Shown here piece after piece: positions 34,201 through 53,809 of a DNA stretch of 64,000 nt. The notes under the pieces are model-generated. The model saw nothing but the letters and a program-made list of their open reading frames with translations, made no database searches and was not told where the DNA came from. Position 1 is the stretch's first letter. Every line of letters starts with the position of its first letter. The stretch covers positions 18,229,667 to 18,293,666 of the forward strand of contig NC_054884.1 of assembly GCF_018320785.1 (NCBI RefSeq), read 5' to 3'. The stretch is from Cheilinus undulatus (taxonomy: Eukaryota > Chordata > Actinopteri > Labriformes > Labridae). The position numbers and the translations under genes are program-made.

Positions 34201-36138
34201 GAAATAAAGTAGCCTAAGGCTTATGTAGAAGTGCGCCATCTTGTACCATGATTTCTCCTTGTGATGTTGAGCACACCTCTAGACTAGTGGTTCTTAAATA
34301 GTGTGCCTTAAGGCATGTCTAAGTGTGCCACAGGAATTTGAAAAACCGTGTATTGTTACTATGACTATTAAACAACTACAGATACTATAACAAGCATAAA
34401 AGAGGCAATTTTGAAGAATCATCAGTTAACAATCAAATCATTCCTCTCCAGTAATCACATGTAGAGTCCACATCAATCTCTGTTACAAATGAGATTGTTT
34501 CTGCTGTTGAAGTAAAGAAATACTGTGTTGCATCATTTGTCTATGTCTTGCGCTTTTGGAGACTAAGTGAGGGCAGGTCTGATGTTGAGTCCTGTAAATG
34601 GTTCAGGACCATCAGTCCCAGAGACGTCATTGGGTGCTCACGGATAAAAATATTCTGTGTTTCTATCTTTGTCAAAGGGAGTTCCTCAAGGTTCAACACT
34701 AAGTCCTATTTAATTTGCAATACATTGGCTATTACAAATTTTAACATCAGTTTATACATTGATGACACATTTTTATACTGCTTTGCTGACATTGAACAAT
34801 CAACCATTGAAATCTTTCTGCAAGCTTTTGGTCAGTTACAACCAAAACAAAGACATGCTATTTTCTAGACTCATAGACATTGTGGTCAGTTGATTACATA
34901 CATTGAATGGAGAGAGACTGTGAATACAAATAACTCGGAGTCTGGTTTGATCACAAACTCACAGTCAAATTCCACACTGTTAGTCTTGGCAAACAAGCTG
35001 CACTAAAAAGTAGATTTCCTTACTGAAACTAAACTTCTTGATGCTGAGCAGAATACAGATACATGGGCTGACTTGATTTTAACATCTTTGCACACTGATT
35101 TTGTTATTTTTGGATGTGTTTTTTTGCAGTTGATACAAAAAAAACCCCATCAGACTCAATGTGCAAGGTTTGAGTAAGTGTTTTTTTTTTAGGATGAGGG
35201 AATTGGCAAATAAAAAAAAAAAACACATCCGAGAATTACAGACTCAGTGTGCAAACACCTTTGCACTGCACATCTTTGCATTTTATACAAGCACTTGGGC
35301 TGGACATGTCTTGAAGTAAAATGTGACAGGCATTGGCTTTTATTTATTCATAAAGCCTAAAATGATAAGGTGCCACCAGATATTATGTCTTTGTTAAATC
35401 CATCTTACTGTGACTGTCTACAATACTTTCAACCTCTCAGCATTCATATTAACACTTACAATTAAAAATGCAGAAACGTGTATCTTTGGTTGAATTCAAC
35501 ACTATGATTTTGAACTATTCCATCTTTTTGAGTTACTAATAACTGTGCATTTGCCATCTTGTACTTTGTATTATTCTGTAGTGCTGTGTATCTTTTACTC
35601 TAAACATAGTTGAAACTGAGAGCTTGCTCTCAATGACTCCTTAAGATTTAAATTAAGTTTGAATGATCATACTGTACGTCAGAATAAATAGCTGAGCCCC
35701 AGTCACATCTGACTTTATGAACTATAACTTTCACTCTTGCAACCTTATTCTTAAAACTTGAACTGATACACTGCCATTGTTTGCCATATATCAACAAAAA
35801 ATGTAGGTCAGGAACACACTGACATGACTTTGACCAGAATTCATAAGTACTTCTACACTTATTCAAACTCATACCAAGTAAAACATATCATTATAGTAAA
35901 TATACTCAAACTAATGGCTCACATTAGGACTAATTGCTGTAAAAGGCTCCTTTTACTGACCTAAGAATTCAGAGTCCACCTGAGATAACTCACAATCAAT
36001 ATTCCCAGATCCACCTGGTCTGTTTGAATGTTGTCAACAATACAGCTTTTGTAACCGGCCTATGAATGCAATGACACAATACTCACCATGCTTTATGAGA
36101 GCCAGCAGAACGACATAGACGAGGACTTTACACCGCAT
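31226..36138 (-). CDS. V-C1-C1 immunoglobulin transmembrane receptor (SIRP/tapasin-like layout)
   Basis: Exons, all phase 1: 36138-36087 (signal peptide MRCKVLVYVVLLALIKH), 32685-32365 (V-like domain with LPCNVTFPP, W, and GVYECTVSY), 32266-31973 (C1, LKCNAGGFYPPPVTFSW to FGCKVSHSG), 31818-31513 (C1, LYCDVESFYPEEVSVSW to LECAVNQPG), 31336-31226 (connecting peptide, TM segment MMCISIVLVFLLCFGF then WRRRD). Several N-x-S/T sites fit an extracellular protein. V-C1-C1-TM is the SIRP architecture; V-C1 halves also recall tapasin relatives. No ITIM was found. The TM exon ends with a good donor in phase 1. Read without splicing it stops about 11 codons later (31191), so either a very short tail or splicing onward into the next Ig block is possible. 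The first intron is about 3.4 kb. Confidence 0.82.
34540..35640 (+). mobile_element. LINE reverse-transcriptase remnant
   Basis: On the plus strand, 'GVPQGSTLSPI' (about 34678-34710) is followed by LYIDDTFLYCFAD (about 34752-34790), the catalytic block of a non-LTR reverse transcriptase with Ala changed to Ile-type YIDD. Downstream, 'KVPPDIMSLL-P-YCDCLQ'-like remnants near 35370-35430 agree with the C-terminal part. Stops and frameshifts abound. It lies in intron 1 of the V-C1-C1 gene, antisense to it. Confidence 0.6.
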
Positions 36139-36188
36139 GGCCAGGCTGTTCTTGAGACCAATTTCTTATCATCAGGCCCCTTTGCTGT

Positions 36189-36197
36189 CTTATATAG
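36189..36197 (-). promoter_or_regulatory. TATA box of the V-C1-C1 receptor gene
   Basis: On the minus strand CTATATAAG lies about 51 bases upstream of the start codon (36138). A start of transcription near 36163 would leave a leader of about 25 bases. Confidence 0.6.
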
Positions 36198-36199
36198 TG

Positions 36200-37570
36200 C
36201 TATGAGGTGACAGGGGGGCGGGCTCGTCCAGCCACATAGGAAATAAGAAATATTGTCTCTGGGCCTCAGAGGAGTGAAAGGAGGCCCTTGATATGTGTAT
36301 GTCCTCTTTAATAAGAAAGCCCAAGAGGACTGGTGAAGGGGAGAGATGTGCTGGGACACACAAGTGGGCAAACAGGTCACTTAAAATTCAAGCAGGCCTC
36401 TGGCCAAGGTTTTGGGGCTACTTTACATTGGTGCAGTGTTGCCATGAACAAACGGAGAGGGTAATCCTGCTGAGCTTATGTGGGCAAACACTCAGGCAAG
36501 ACTACAACTCTTTTCTATCTGGGTACAAAGTTAGCATGGTGTTGAATTTGAAGGAAAAAAAAGATAAAGACAGTAGAATGGCTCCTTTTTCCCCTCTTTA
36601 CAGGCTGTCTATCTCTCTACAGCTCCTGCTATGATCGCCCCCTCTGATTGGAGTTAATGTTTAGCCTAAACGAGCGCTTGATGTTTGAAGTAGAAGGTGC
36701 TTTCTGTTTCATCCCCCTTCTGAATATTCATTAACTCGATTAGCTGTTTTAAATAGCTTGACTTTGCTCTTCAGTTGGTCTCGGTGAACATGGTTATTTC
36801 CTATCACACAGGGTATCTGTGTCACTGAGCTGGAGTTTTGTCTCTGACTGTTTTCTTTATCTCATACCCTTACTGCTCCACTTTCTTTAGGAAGAGACAA
36901 AAGTGTGACTGGAAAGGTATAAAAGAAGGTGATTAATGTGTTCCATTTCACTGTTTGGTACTTTGTCCTCAAACAACACCAGCTCTGAATCAACATTTTG
37001 TTTTCTCTTCTTTCTTTTTCTGACATGCTCTTTTATCAGGACAGAAGATTGAGTGCACTTCAGGAGGCTTGGGTTCAGGATTTAATGGAGCACACAACAG
37101 CTGATGGAAAGAATGAAATAACTCTGCCAGTGTAAATGGAAATATTTAAATACTTAAGGATCTTTTTTATTTTACTTAAAATAAAATAAGCATGTGGCCA
37201 TTTTTTACCCCAGAAATGTAGAAAAAAACTAGGTATGTGCTTTGAATGCTGTGAGATTGGAAAAGCATGAAAGGGACAGTTGGAAATGCTTAGGCTACAC
37301 ATTTAAGGAAACTAGGCAAGATAGTCTGGCTGCAGAACGTTCATCTCTAACAGCTATACTCTCACAGACTGTTCATCTGAGACACATATCTCAGAATGGA
37401 TATATATGCTAAAACTTTCAAAATAAAATCAGATTTAACTTCAATTTAAGGGTAAGGTAAAGGTTGGGATATAAAAGTTAAGAGTCAAAAACCTGACCTG
37501 TAAAACCTGACTACAAAATATTTTATAAAGCCGAGTAAACAGTCTGCTTACAGGAAAAAAGCCTTTTTAA
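36200..37570. other. Intergenic, nothing recognised
   Basis: This is the upstream flank of the receptor gene. I see no transposon ends, SINE or exon chain. The 113-aa plus-strand open frame at 36293 has no recognisable features. Confidence 0.4.
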
Positions 37571-37805
37571 CGCAGCAAACATAACTCTGTTAGCTACATT
37601 AGCTATGTTGATAATGGAGCTATGTAGCTTATGTAGATAAAGCTAAGCTCACAAAGCAGCTATGCATGTTATCTATCATATCAGAAAAGCTTAGTTAGAT
37701 TTAGCAATGTTTGCTAAAACTCCTGTTGCTATAGCTACTTAGCTACTATAGCTATAGCTAATATCATATAGCAGCTACAATAGATATGTCACTACAATAT
37801 CAGAA
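37570..37805. repeat. AGCT-rich satellite, left block
   Basis: Degenerate 'agctatgtagct', 'gctaaagctaagctcacaaagc' and 'tagctatagcta' units continue the array seen at 41610-42165. The block stops abruptly in 'actacaatatcaga'. Confidence 0.7.
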
Positions 37806-38519
37806 TACCTTCCCCCTAAACATTGGACGTCCACAGGACGTGCAAATCTGAGCTAAATCAAGTCGGTCGGTCCAGGACCCAATCTGCACGTCATTCTGAC
37901 CTCCAAATCAAGTAGTGGATCTGGACGCCGAAGTGTGACCTCTCCTGGACGTTGATATGCAGTTCAATATTGGAACGCTTGCGTACTCGTTTTTTTTCAA
38001 CGTCTTGTGGACATGAACATCAGGTGCAGAATACTGACATAGATTAAACAGCGCATGAAATTGACATTATTCAATATACTGCTCACACCAGCATTTTTTT
38101 CTTCTTACACACATATAAATATATTTACTGAAAATAAAACAAACATCTTATCAGGCAACCTCGGCTATTAAGGTAGCTGCTCACAAGCGGAGTGACAGAA
38201 GCTAATCTGCACAAGCGTGGAACTATCGGCAGGAAAAATGACGTATGCCTTTTGTTAAACTGGAAGCTTGCGTCGCAAGCACAGCAGTAACACAGACTTG
38301 GTTGGACTGTTAAAGAAGTACAAGATTAAGTTAAAGAAAGTATATTTGACTGCAGGTTACCTTTTTTGTTCTGTAATCTCATCAACAGTCGTTGCAAACC
38401 AGTGTCCACTTTTTGCGATTTTGTAGGGGTTAACAAAGATGGCGAACGCTAAAAGTACTAGCTCAGCCCAGCTGGCCAAATTTACAGTAAACTCAAATGT
38501 TAATGGCGGATACTAAGTC

Positions 38520-38670
38520 ATGAACGCCAGTGTGGTGAAATTCTCATCTGGGAGACACGTTAACATTTTTTTACTCAGAAAGCAGATTTTATACTGTAGT
38601 GTAACTAACACCACACTGGGAGACACAGTTAAGTGTTTTTATCAGCAGCTTTTTATACTTTCGTGTAACA
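38520..38670 (+). repeat. Diverged tandem duplication of about 90 bp
   Basis: 'ctgggagacacgttaaca...tatactgtagtgtaacta' is followed by 'ctgggagacacagttaag...tatactttcgtgtaacat'. Two neighbouring copies with matching order show an old tandem duplication inside the putative insertion. Confidence 0.6.
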
Positions 38671-38964
38671 TAGTTGCGGCATCTCCATACAAATGGGCGT
38701 GTGCACGCAGTGAGGAAACCGATCAAAATAAATGTCCTGCACTTTAACCTAGAAAACAACATAGATGACGAAGAGCAGGGACGTGATGGCAGAGTCTTTG
38801 GAAGCTCTGAGGAGAAAGGCGATGCTGAGTGCATCTGTGTAAAAGTTGCTGTCAGCGAGTCCAACTTCATACCTAGTCTTCATCATACCTGCCCCCGCGG
38901 ATCATGCGCCTTTCGCCGGCCAGTGAGAGCGAGACGCCCCGCTAGACGTAAGTGTATGTGCTTA

Positions 38965-39493
38965 TGCTGCGTTCGATTGTACTCTGAACTTGGAAAAATC
39001 TGGGTCGGAAATTCCGACTTCCGAGGTAAATGTGTTTCATTGCATAAGCTCGGAAAACATGGCAGGCCGCAGTAAGCTGATGTTTGTTTTGATTTTTTCC
39101 GAGGTTAAAAAATTACTGTTGGTGAAATACATTAGCTACTTGAGGGAGAGAGAGAAAGAGAAACATCATATGCTGTAAATATGACATGGATGCACCAGCG
39201 AGGGGAATCCTGCATGCATTACTGAACTTATACAGGCATCAAAGCGAGCTGTGCAGAGGCCTGTACTGTAGTAACACAAATGCTAAATTAGACAACACAT
39301 AAAAGTAGAAGTTGAGATGAAGTGACTCTCACGGTGTGCAATGCCATTTTGCTACGTCATTCTGACTGACTCAGGCTGCTTGGATCCTACCCGTGTTCCT
39401 GAGTCGGAGGCCCGAGCTCAAGGGCCGTTCTATTGCACTTTTCCGATTGGGAGGTCGAATTTATCTGAGTTCCAAGTACAATCGAACACAGCA
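38965..39493. mobile_element. PIF/Harbinger-like MITE with TTA target duplication
   Basis: The left end TGCTGCGTTCGATTGTACT and the right end AATCGAACACAGCA are inverted repeats. They are flanked by TTA on both sides (38962-38964 and 39494-39496). A 3-bp TTA duplication is the Harbinger hallmark. It has no transposase. Confidence 0.75.
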
Positions 39494-41609
39494 TTAGCTG
39501 TGAACCACCATTGTCATATGCAACAAATAACAATCATATAAAACGTCTTTTGGTCCGAAAATTACTTTTTCAATATCGCAGGATGTCTTTGCGAGGATTT
39601 ATGAAATTTAATTCATGGACATATATCCGATAGTGAATGCATTTTCCCCATTTTTATGCAATACTGATCATATAGCCTATTGCAGGCAGCTCTAATGGGG
39701 GCCACAATCGTAGAATGTTTTGCAGGTCATTTTGTCTTCTAATGACAGACTTGGACATGTCCTGCAAAGCATTCTGAGATCTAACATCTAAAATTTTGAC
39801 ACTGAAATGAAGAAATACATGTTTAAGTCTTACATCCTGCACTGTTATCCTTAAGTTGTGTCAGTAAAATGTTTTTCTTTTCCTTTGTTTTTGTTTTCAT
39901 TTTGTTCCGAACAGCTGCAGCAACTAGCTCATGCTGGACCATAAGGACAGAGTCCATGAAATTATTCACTGGCTCTTCACAAGTTCTCCAATGGCCTGCT
40001 TCAACATGAAGGAGAAGAAGGACAAAACATCCCTCAAGAATACAAAATCTATCAAGCAATACAAGGTGCTGTACTGAATTCACTTGGAGGGAAAAGACAA
40101 TGCTGTCTGATCACATGCAGCTGAACATCTAAAAGTGATTCAGTGAAAAGAAGGGATGGAGTCATGCAATTTAATAACCCGGCAACTGAGGACTTCATAA
40201 GGACACATGCTTCAGAGCATTTAAAGCATGTGCCACAAAGAAGTGGAGGAGGGAGGTTCACAGACACTGTTTTGAATTCTCTCATGCTGTCAGAATGGCG
40301 GCATCTGGTGGCCAATAATGGTACAAATCTGACAGGAGTAATAATTGCTGACAGGTGTGTCAGGCTAACAGGTGTGCCTGCAGCCAGCATTAAAAGCCCA
40401 GCACAGTCAGGCAGAGGTCTCTCTGATCTCCATCCACTTCCCAGCCATGCATCCTTGAGAATGTAAGACTGTTTCTTTGTTTTACTGCACTTTCTTTACT
40501 ATTTTATGTTAATTATACAAATTGGAACTTGATTGTTTGACTTAAGGCCTATGTTAACCTATTACTTTATTGTTTAAACAGAAACCATGGTTTGGATGGA
40601 AAATAAAACCTCAAAAGTGCTTCAGTTGTCATCAGCTCTTTAACAAGAACCTAACAAGTTTTAATAGTCACTCTGGACTGATTTTTTTGATTTTCATAAG
40701 GGGAATCTGGTCAGCCCTTTACTTTTTCTGTGTTCAGTTGGATTTTTTACCTCAGTGTTCACACTTTAATGTTCATTGTTTTATATTTTGATTCTTATTT
40801 GTGGTACAGACCAAAGATAAGGTAATTTTATTTATTGTATTTTGCTACTATTCTTTTTACAAACTTAACTGCAGGTTACGCTGACTACTGTTTAGTAGTA
40901 GTAGTGATAGTACTTCTCTGAGGCTGCTCCCTTCCCCCAGGTGCGCTGAGGCTGATTGGACACACCTGTCTCTGCTCAGACACAGCTGTCTCTGCTCTGC
41001 AATCAAGCCTGCAGAGACTTACCTCAGCTCCACAGTATTGCCAGCTACTCACCCTCGGTAACCTCAGCTCTCAGGCTGTCTCTCATTTATTGTGATTTCT
41101 TGTTGATTATTAATTCCAGTGCTGTTTGAGCTCGCCACTAATCCTGCGTCTACTCCTTTTGTGCCTCTCTCCATGCCTCACCACCCCCTACATGGGGAAC
41201 CCCCTCCCTTCACTGAAATTGTTAACCAATAAAAACCAATAATCTGTTAAACTTTGTCATTTGTCATTTGGCATTTTGGGTTCACTACACCTCCAATTTC
41301 ACAGCGAGTTTAAATTTGATGTAGAAAAGACGTTCACAAATAACACATTTGGACAACAATTACTTCCTATATGGAGGTACTGTAGGCGTCATTAATGGAC
41401 GTTCACTAGACGTCGGAAAAAAGACGTCGTCTGGAGTAACAGTCTGCACCTTCAGGGGACCAAAATTAGATGTGCAAAAATGGCATAGAAAAGCGACCAT
41501 GGACGTCGTCTGGAGTAACAGTCTGCACCTTCAGGAGACCAAAATTAGATGTTCAAAAATGATGTTGAAAAGACGTTGTTTGAACGTGTCTTTGCGCAGT
41601 GGGTATGTT

Positions 41610-42165
41610 TGCTAAAGCTCATGTTACTGTAGCTAACTTAGCTATAGATAATGTAGCTACATAGCTAATGTAACTACATTAGCCAAAATAGCTAAAGCTA
41701 AGGTCACATTGCAGCTACATATCTACATTATCAGAGTAGCTTTATTAACTGTAGCTGTGTTAAAGCTCACATTGCCAAAGCTCAGTTAGCTTTAGATAAT
41801 GTCGCTCTGTAGTCAGTGTATCTACTCAGCCACCATAGCTAAAGCTCACCTCACATAGTGGCTACATGAGCTATGTAGCTATGACATCAGAGTAGCTAAG
41901 TTAGCTTTAGCTATGTTTGTTAAAGCCCATATTGCTTAAGCTAACTTAGCTATAGATAACAGTGCTTTAGCTACAGTAGCTAAAGCTAAGCTCATAAAGC
42001 AGCTATATAAGCTAAGTAGGTACGTTAACTATGTAGCTATGTTAGCTTTAACTTCTTTGGCTAAAGCTTATGTTGCCAAAGCTAATTTAGTGACATTCGC
42101 TTATGTAGTAATGTTGATTATGGAGCTATGATAGCTTTAGCAAAAGCTTATAAAGCTAAAGCGAG
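41610..42165 (+). repeat. AGCT-rich satellite, right block (period about 145 bp)
   Basis: The phrase 'ctaaagct(aa/ca)' followed by 'cac' or 'cat' recurs at about 41694, 41840 and 41983, giving a period near 145 bp. Each unit also has 'atcagagtagct' and 'tagctatagataa'. A tandem satellite is directly visible. Confidence 0.75.
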
Positions 42166-42779
42166 CCTCAGTTCGGTAGAACTCCGAAATTTTTCTCTGT
42201 TTTATTAAAAAATATATTTATTTCATAAATATAACAGTCTGTTTTTATGAGTAAAGTTGATTTTTTTTTTTTTTTTTTTTTGGTTTTTGTTTTTATCTAA
42301 AACTGGAAATATGTTGTACCAGCAATTTATGGCACTTCTTTGTTGGCCATATGGTATCACAGATGAACGGTCTGTGAGATTGGCTGTCAGAAATGTAGGC
42401 TACAGTCTGCAGTCAGACCCCTCTCAAAATAGGTGTAACTACACAACAGATTAAGCTATTTCTTAAAATGCTGGTTTTTGCTATCAAAGTACTTTGACTA
42501 TTTGTCATTTCAGATGATAAATGTGTCAAAAATACTTCAAAGAAATTCCTACCAAATTTCTTTTAAGAGTTTCTGAAGAAACACAAGATATGTGTGCCCT
42601 ACAAAGAGGATCAGCGCTCAGTGAAGAAGTCTAATCCATTACTATTCAAGTCAGCAGTGCAGAGCTATTTTAAGAGAGATAAAAATACTAAAAAATTAGA
42701 TAACCTTGTTCAATAAAAAAATACATTTTATGTTAAAAAGTTTTTCATTATGGTTTAAAAACAAAGAGGAACAAAGTCT

Positions 42780-42970
42780 TTGTCAAGGTGTTAAAAAAGT
42801 TCCTAAAGTCTTTAAGGAATGCTTTTAGCTGACCTAACTGATTTATGTCATCATGCTTCTTGGATATGTACAGTTGTGTATCATCTGCATAGTAATGGAA
42901 ATTTATGGAACGGTTCCTCATAATGGTCTGAGCTCAGAACCTTGCGTAGCTCCACAGCTAACATTCATGT
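42780..42970 (-). mobile_element. Small L2-like LINE fragment
   Basis: The minus strand reads YYADDTQLYISKKHDD, the catalytic YADD block of a CR1/L2-type reverse transcriptase, with CGATQGSELRP-like remains just before it. Nothing else of the element remains. Confidence 0.65.
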
Positions 42971-43359
42971 GCGAACAAGACTTATCATGAACACACCAAC
43001 TGAGATCAATCTGAGATATGATTAAACTCAAGTGAAGTGGATCCTGTCATTCTGAGTACTTGTTCAAGTCTGATAAGACGGTACATCATATCAGATACAG
43101 GACTAAGACATCAGCCCACATGATCTTCAGTATTAAATACTTGGAAACTCTTCCCACACAACATGGACAACACCCAGCAATTTTGATGACTGCCAAGAAA
43201 AGAGATTGTTTTCCTCATACCCTGCATCATTCTGTAACAGAAGACAATGAACAACGTCAGGTTGAGAGCCAGATTTTCAAGATAACATCACAATGACACT
43301 CAGGAAGACATCAGGAAGTCATCACACATTAACAGTCTGGAGCATGAGAATCTTCTAAA

Positions 43360-43960
43360 TCAAGTCAAGTTTATTTGTGCAGCAAATTCTGTATGAAATT
43401 AATAATCTTCCTGTGCTTAAAGAATAACTATAGAGGACATAAATGTTAAAAAAAAAAAATCCTCTATACATTCCTGCCTTTCGTTCCTGTTCTTCTTGCT
43501 AATGAGAGTTTTGCATCTTCTGGTGTAGCCCCTGTACTTTGTTGATGAAGTCTTCTACCAGCAAAAGATTGTGATACCTTCCCCCTGCCCTCTGGAGGTT
43601 GTTGCTGATGTTACCAACAGTTGTTTTAGGGTCTTTCTTTACAGCTCTCACAACTTTTCTGTCCTACACCAGTGGTTTCTTCCTTCTTCAGGACATTTCT
43701 AATGGTTGTACTGGCTATGGCCAATGTTTGTGCAGTGGCTCAGATTTTCCATCTTCTCTCACCTTCACAATCCCTTGTTTTTCACCGACAGACAGCTTTC
43801 TGGTTGTCACGTTGGTTACACCTCTATAAATAGAATCTGCACAGGCAAATCTGAAACTGAGTGTAGGCATTCAGCACTAGTTACTGTAAGAGTAATCAAT
43901 GTGGTTGGACACAACTAGGCAACAAAGCACACCTGTCAGTCACACCCTCCAATACTTTTG
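43360..43960. other. Intergenic with short dispersed repeat pieces
   Basis: 'aagtcaagtttatttgtgcagc' (43365-43390) resembles a common fish SINE/LINE tail. At 43580-43930 there is sequence that looks repeat-derived by its even composition and broken frames, but I cannot name it. Confidence 0.35.
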
Positions 43961-44439
43961 CTGAAATGAAAAACAAACTCAGCCAGAAAGCAATATTAAG
44001 ACTTATCTGGCCAAGAGATAGTCTGGGATCCTGTGAAACATCTTGTGATTTTTAGACCTTTGTTTTTGTTGATATTATACAGACAATTTAGTCAACCATT
44101 ACAGGTAGCAGGTGTCCGCGCATTGATTCTACTTTCAATGCTAAGCAATGCTAACACTAACCAGCTGCTGCTTGTTGCTTTAAATGTCATACATTCAAAA
44201 CAACAAAAAAAGTCACATAAAGACGTGCCAAATTTAATCATTTTAATTTTAATAATAATTTTTATAATGCGCTGTGGCATTAATAGTTCAGGCCATGATA
44301 AAGTTGATGAAGGCACCTGAGGTATCTGGTAAAACAAGTCTGAGTAAGGCTTGGAAACTCTAAATTCCTGTGGGCTGGGAGTAAAAAAGCCAGAAGTGAC
44401 ATTAAAAGTACAGTGAGTGTCTGCTGACTGGCAGAGAGT

Positions 44440-51097
<6,658 letters not shown>

Positions 51098-53030
51098 CAT
51101 TGGTATGCACATCTCCATGTCTCCTTCTGCTGTTTCATACTTTATTCAGAATGATTTTTCATGATATCACTATCAATCGCTTTTTTCGACATTACAATTA
51201 TTTTTTCTTTTTATTTGCCTATTTTAATGATAAACTTGATCAAATCTTGTAAGATATAACAATTAATTTTAATAATGACTTGCACTATATTGTATTTCAC
51301 TTTACGTAACTTCATTTGTCACAATGGATTGACGAAACTAAACACCTTTTACCTAAAAAAGATAAATGGATTAATTTGTTATTAAAGATAAGTTAATTTC
51401 TGAGTTTAAGGTATACTCATGATTGACATAGTTATAGCCTATGAATAAAGAAACTATCAATTACAAGTGAGAGTTCTCTTTTGTAAAAGTTAACTTCTAT
51501 AAAGCAATAGCAAAGCTATCTATCTCCATGAAATATAGTAGTGAGGAATATTACGGATGTAAGGAATATTATTTCTCTTAAGTTAGACTAGCTTCAAAGA
51601 TGATAGCTCATGGGAAACAAAGAATTCTCATCCATTTTTTTTCTTGGGCTCATTTTAACTACTTTATCTCACCATCTTTATCAAACTATAGTTTAAGGAC
51701 TTTTACCTTTTATTACATTTTTTTAAACTTTATTTTCTTTCAAATGTTATTTCTATCAACACATAATCTGCAGGCTATAAATGGATAAACCTGAACAGAA
51801 GTATTTTCAACATTTTACGTACAATTTAAGAAAAGGCAAGAAATAAATGTTCATTTATGTATTTATTGAGGTCATGCACTCTCACTCTCTTGTTGCTAGC
51901 TGCTGATAAGCCCTGTGGCTGTAGATTAACACTATGATCTATGTTACCTGTCTGATTATTAGTTTGTTTTAGTTGAGTGAGACGTGTGTTGCATCATGCA
52001 TTTATGACTGCTGCCATCTGCTGGCTTTTTTGTTAACTGCATCATAGTGGATGTATATTTTAAAAACTGACAATAATCTGGATTGATACGTATGTCAGCA
52101 AGGTCCACGTGACAAAATATTGCTGTAATTGTCTATTTGGGTGCTACACCCTGTCACACGACAACTCCTTACTGTGACTGCAAATAAAAAATGTGAAAAA
52201 GAAAAATTATGGCAAACAGAGATTGCTTGCTATTATCACACTCCAATGCGGACGAACCAACGTGGTGGATTTTCCAGAAATCACTGTGGCATGACGTCAA
52301 AAACCCAGTTCTAAATACTCTAATGTAGCTGTTGGCTGCAGGGGTGAATCTTGAAAGTGTTGCTAAAGGTGTGGGTTTCTCGTTTGAATTTATCTGAACA
52401 CTGAAAAATGTAATAAGCAGAATTAAGAGCGTGGTCAAATAATGAACCTGAAAAGCACATGGGCATTTTTTACATTGTATTAATTGTTGAGCTTAATGTT
52501 TCTGGTGTAGTGTTCTTTAAAAGAAGCCAGTGTAAACAGACTTATCATGTCAACAGGTATCAAGGAATGTTTCCTGTAAGAGCAGTACAGCAGGAAATGA
52601 CAGACTCTCTCTCTCTCTCACACACATACCCACACATGTCACACAATTTGCCTTGGTTGAACTTAGAGTCACTTGTCATCTGAATTTCTGGAGACATTTC
52701 TCTTGGATTGACTCACCCTACCCTAAACCGCTGACAATTAAAAACAATCTGTTATCTGCAGTGGAAAGAAAAACTCTTTCTGACTCATACATCAGTGAAC
52801 AAAGATTAATAACACTCATAATCCTTTATCTTTGAAAGACCTTGGAGGAAAAAAATATTGTGTTCTGTACTTTATTATTGTTATTCCTAAAGTCAGGTTA
52901 CACTCTTTTTAAACTTCCCTTCCAGTGGACAAATTTAACATCATAGGTTGCCTTACTAGTGTGCAATAAGCCCCATATTTAAGCCTCTAAATTATTATCA
53001 AATTTTAACCCCTGTCCTGGCGCTGTAAGT
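51098..53030. other. Intergenic between the protease copies, first part
   Basis: The protease 3' UTR runs probably to the AATAAA at 51444-51449. The remainder has a (ct)n/(ca)n patch at 52606-52625 and no recognised gene or element. Confidence 0.45.
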
Positions 53031-53039
53031 TGGATTTTA

Positions 53040-53560
53040 GACTTTTTAATGGCCAGATCCCAGTGTGTAGGGGTGAATGGCTTCCTGTCTGATGTGCTCT
53101 TCACTACCACTGGTTCTCCATGCATCCTTAGTTACAAATACCTTGGCACATTGACAGTAGGCTGTCTTTTAATAAAAATACTGATGTAGTTTACAAAAAA
53201 ATCACAGAAGGGACTCGATTCCTCCGGAAGATCAACCGGTTTGGGGTGTGCAGCTAATTAATGACAATGATTTATCACGCCATGGTTGAATCTGTCCTAA
53301 CTTTTGGTTTGGTAGCCTCTCTTTAGGAGATAAAAAGAAGTTAGAAAATATTGTGTAGGTTGCCAGTAAAATTATTGGTATTAAATTACCTGATCTGTCC
53401 CCAAGTCAGTACAAGAGGCTCAGGACATCATAAGTGTTTTGATCATCCTCTTCATGCTGAATTTGAGCTCCTCTCTGAAAGGAGATTCAGATGATCAAAG
53501 TTATTGTTTCATCATTCAAGCCTTTACACAGCAAAATTTAAGAAATGATCAAATATAAAG
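53040..53560 (+). mobile_element. LINE fragment (C-terminal RT region)
   Basis: Plus-strand pieces YKYLGT, INKNTDVVYKK, YHAMVESVLTFGLV and KLENIVxVASKIIGIKLPDLS occur in order, matching the thumb and downstream part of a fish non-LTR retrotransposon. Stops interrupt all frames. Confidence 0.65.
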
Positions 53561-53809
53561 CACTTTTTTTCCACAACAGAAGTCTAGAGATGTCTTATAA
53601 TGATGGTTTTTGCTTCAGTTGATCTTTTATGTACTTTTGAATTTATGTATTTCAGTGTTGGGTCTGAGTTTGTGTGATCATGTTTCTTCTCTATCATGTT
53701 TTCTGCCTGGCTGCAAAGCAACATTTCTCTTTGGGGACAACAAGGTTGAGGTTGAAGTTCAATCATGTTTGCACATCTGGACTCTGCAATTTTACTTCGT
53801 TCTTTTTTG

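Larger units (their letters stand above)
37806..41606. mobile_element. Putative 3.8-kb composite insertion with GACGT-rich ends
   Basis: It is flanked on both sides by the same satellite. Near the left end lie 'ggacgtccacaggacgtgc' and 'ctggacgttgatatg'; near the right end repeated 'agacgtcgtctggagtaaca' and the terminal 'tgcgcagtgggtatg'. Such subterminal GACGT repeats and a GCGCAGTGGG end occur in fish DNA transposons. No transposase was recognised. It contains a Harbinger-like MITE and an LTR-like Ser/Leu-poor stretch near 40900-41280. Exact ends and superfamily are unresolved. Confidence 0.45.

Noticed and set aside
38674-39075. 133-aa plus-strand open frame in the satellite-flanked insertion
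   Set aside because: It overlaps the left inverted repeat of a Harbinger-like MITE and shows no domain; treated as chance.
40870-41290. Possible solo LTR in the satellite-flanked insertion
   Set aside because: There is promoter-like and AATAAA-containing sequence, but no TG...CA ends with a flanking duplication could be identified.
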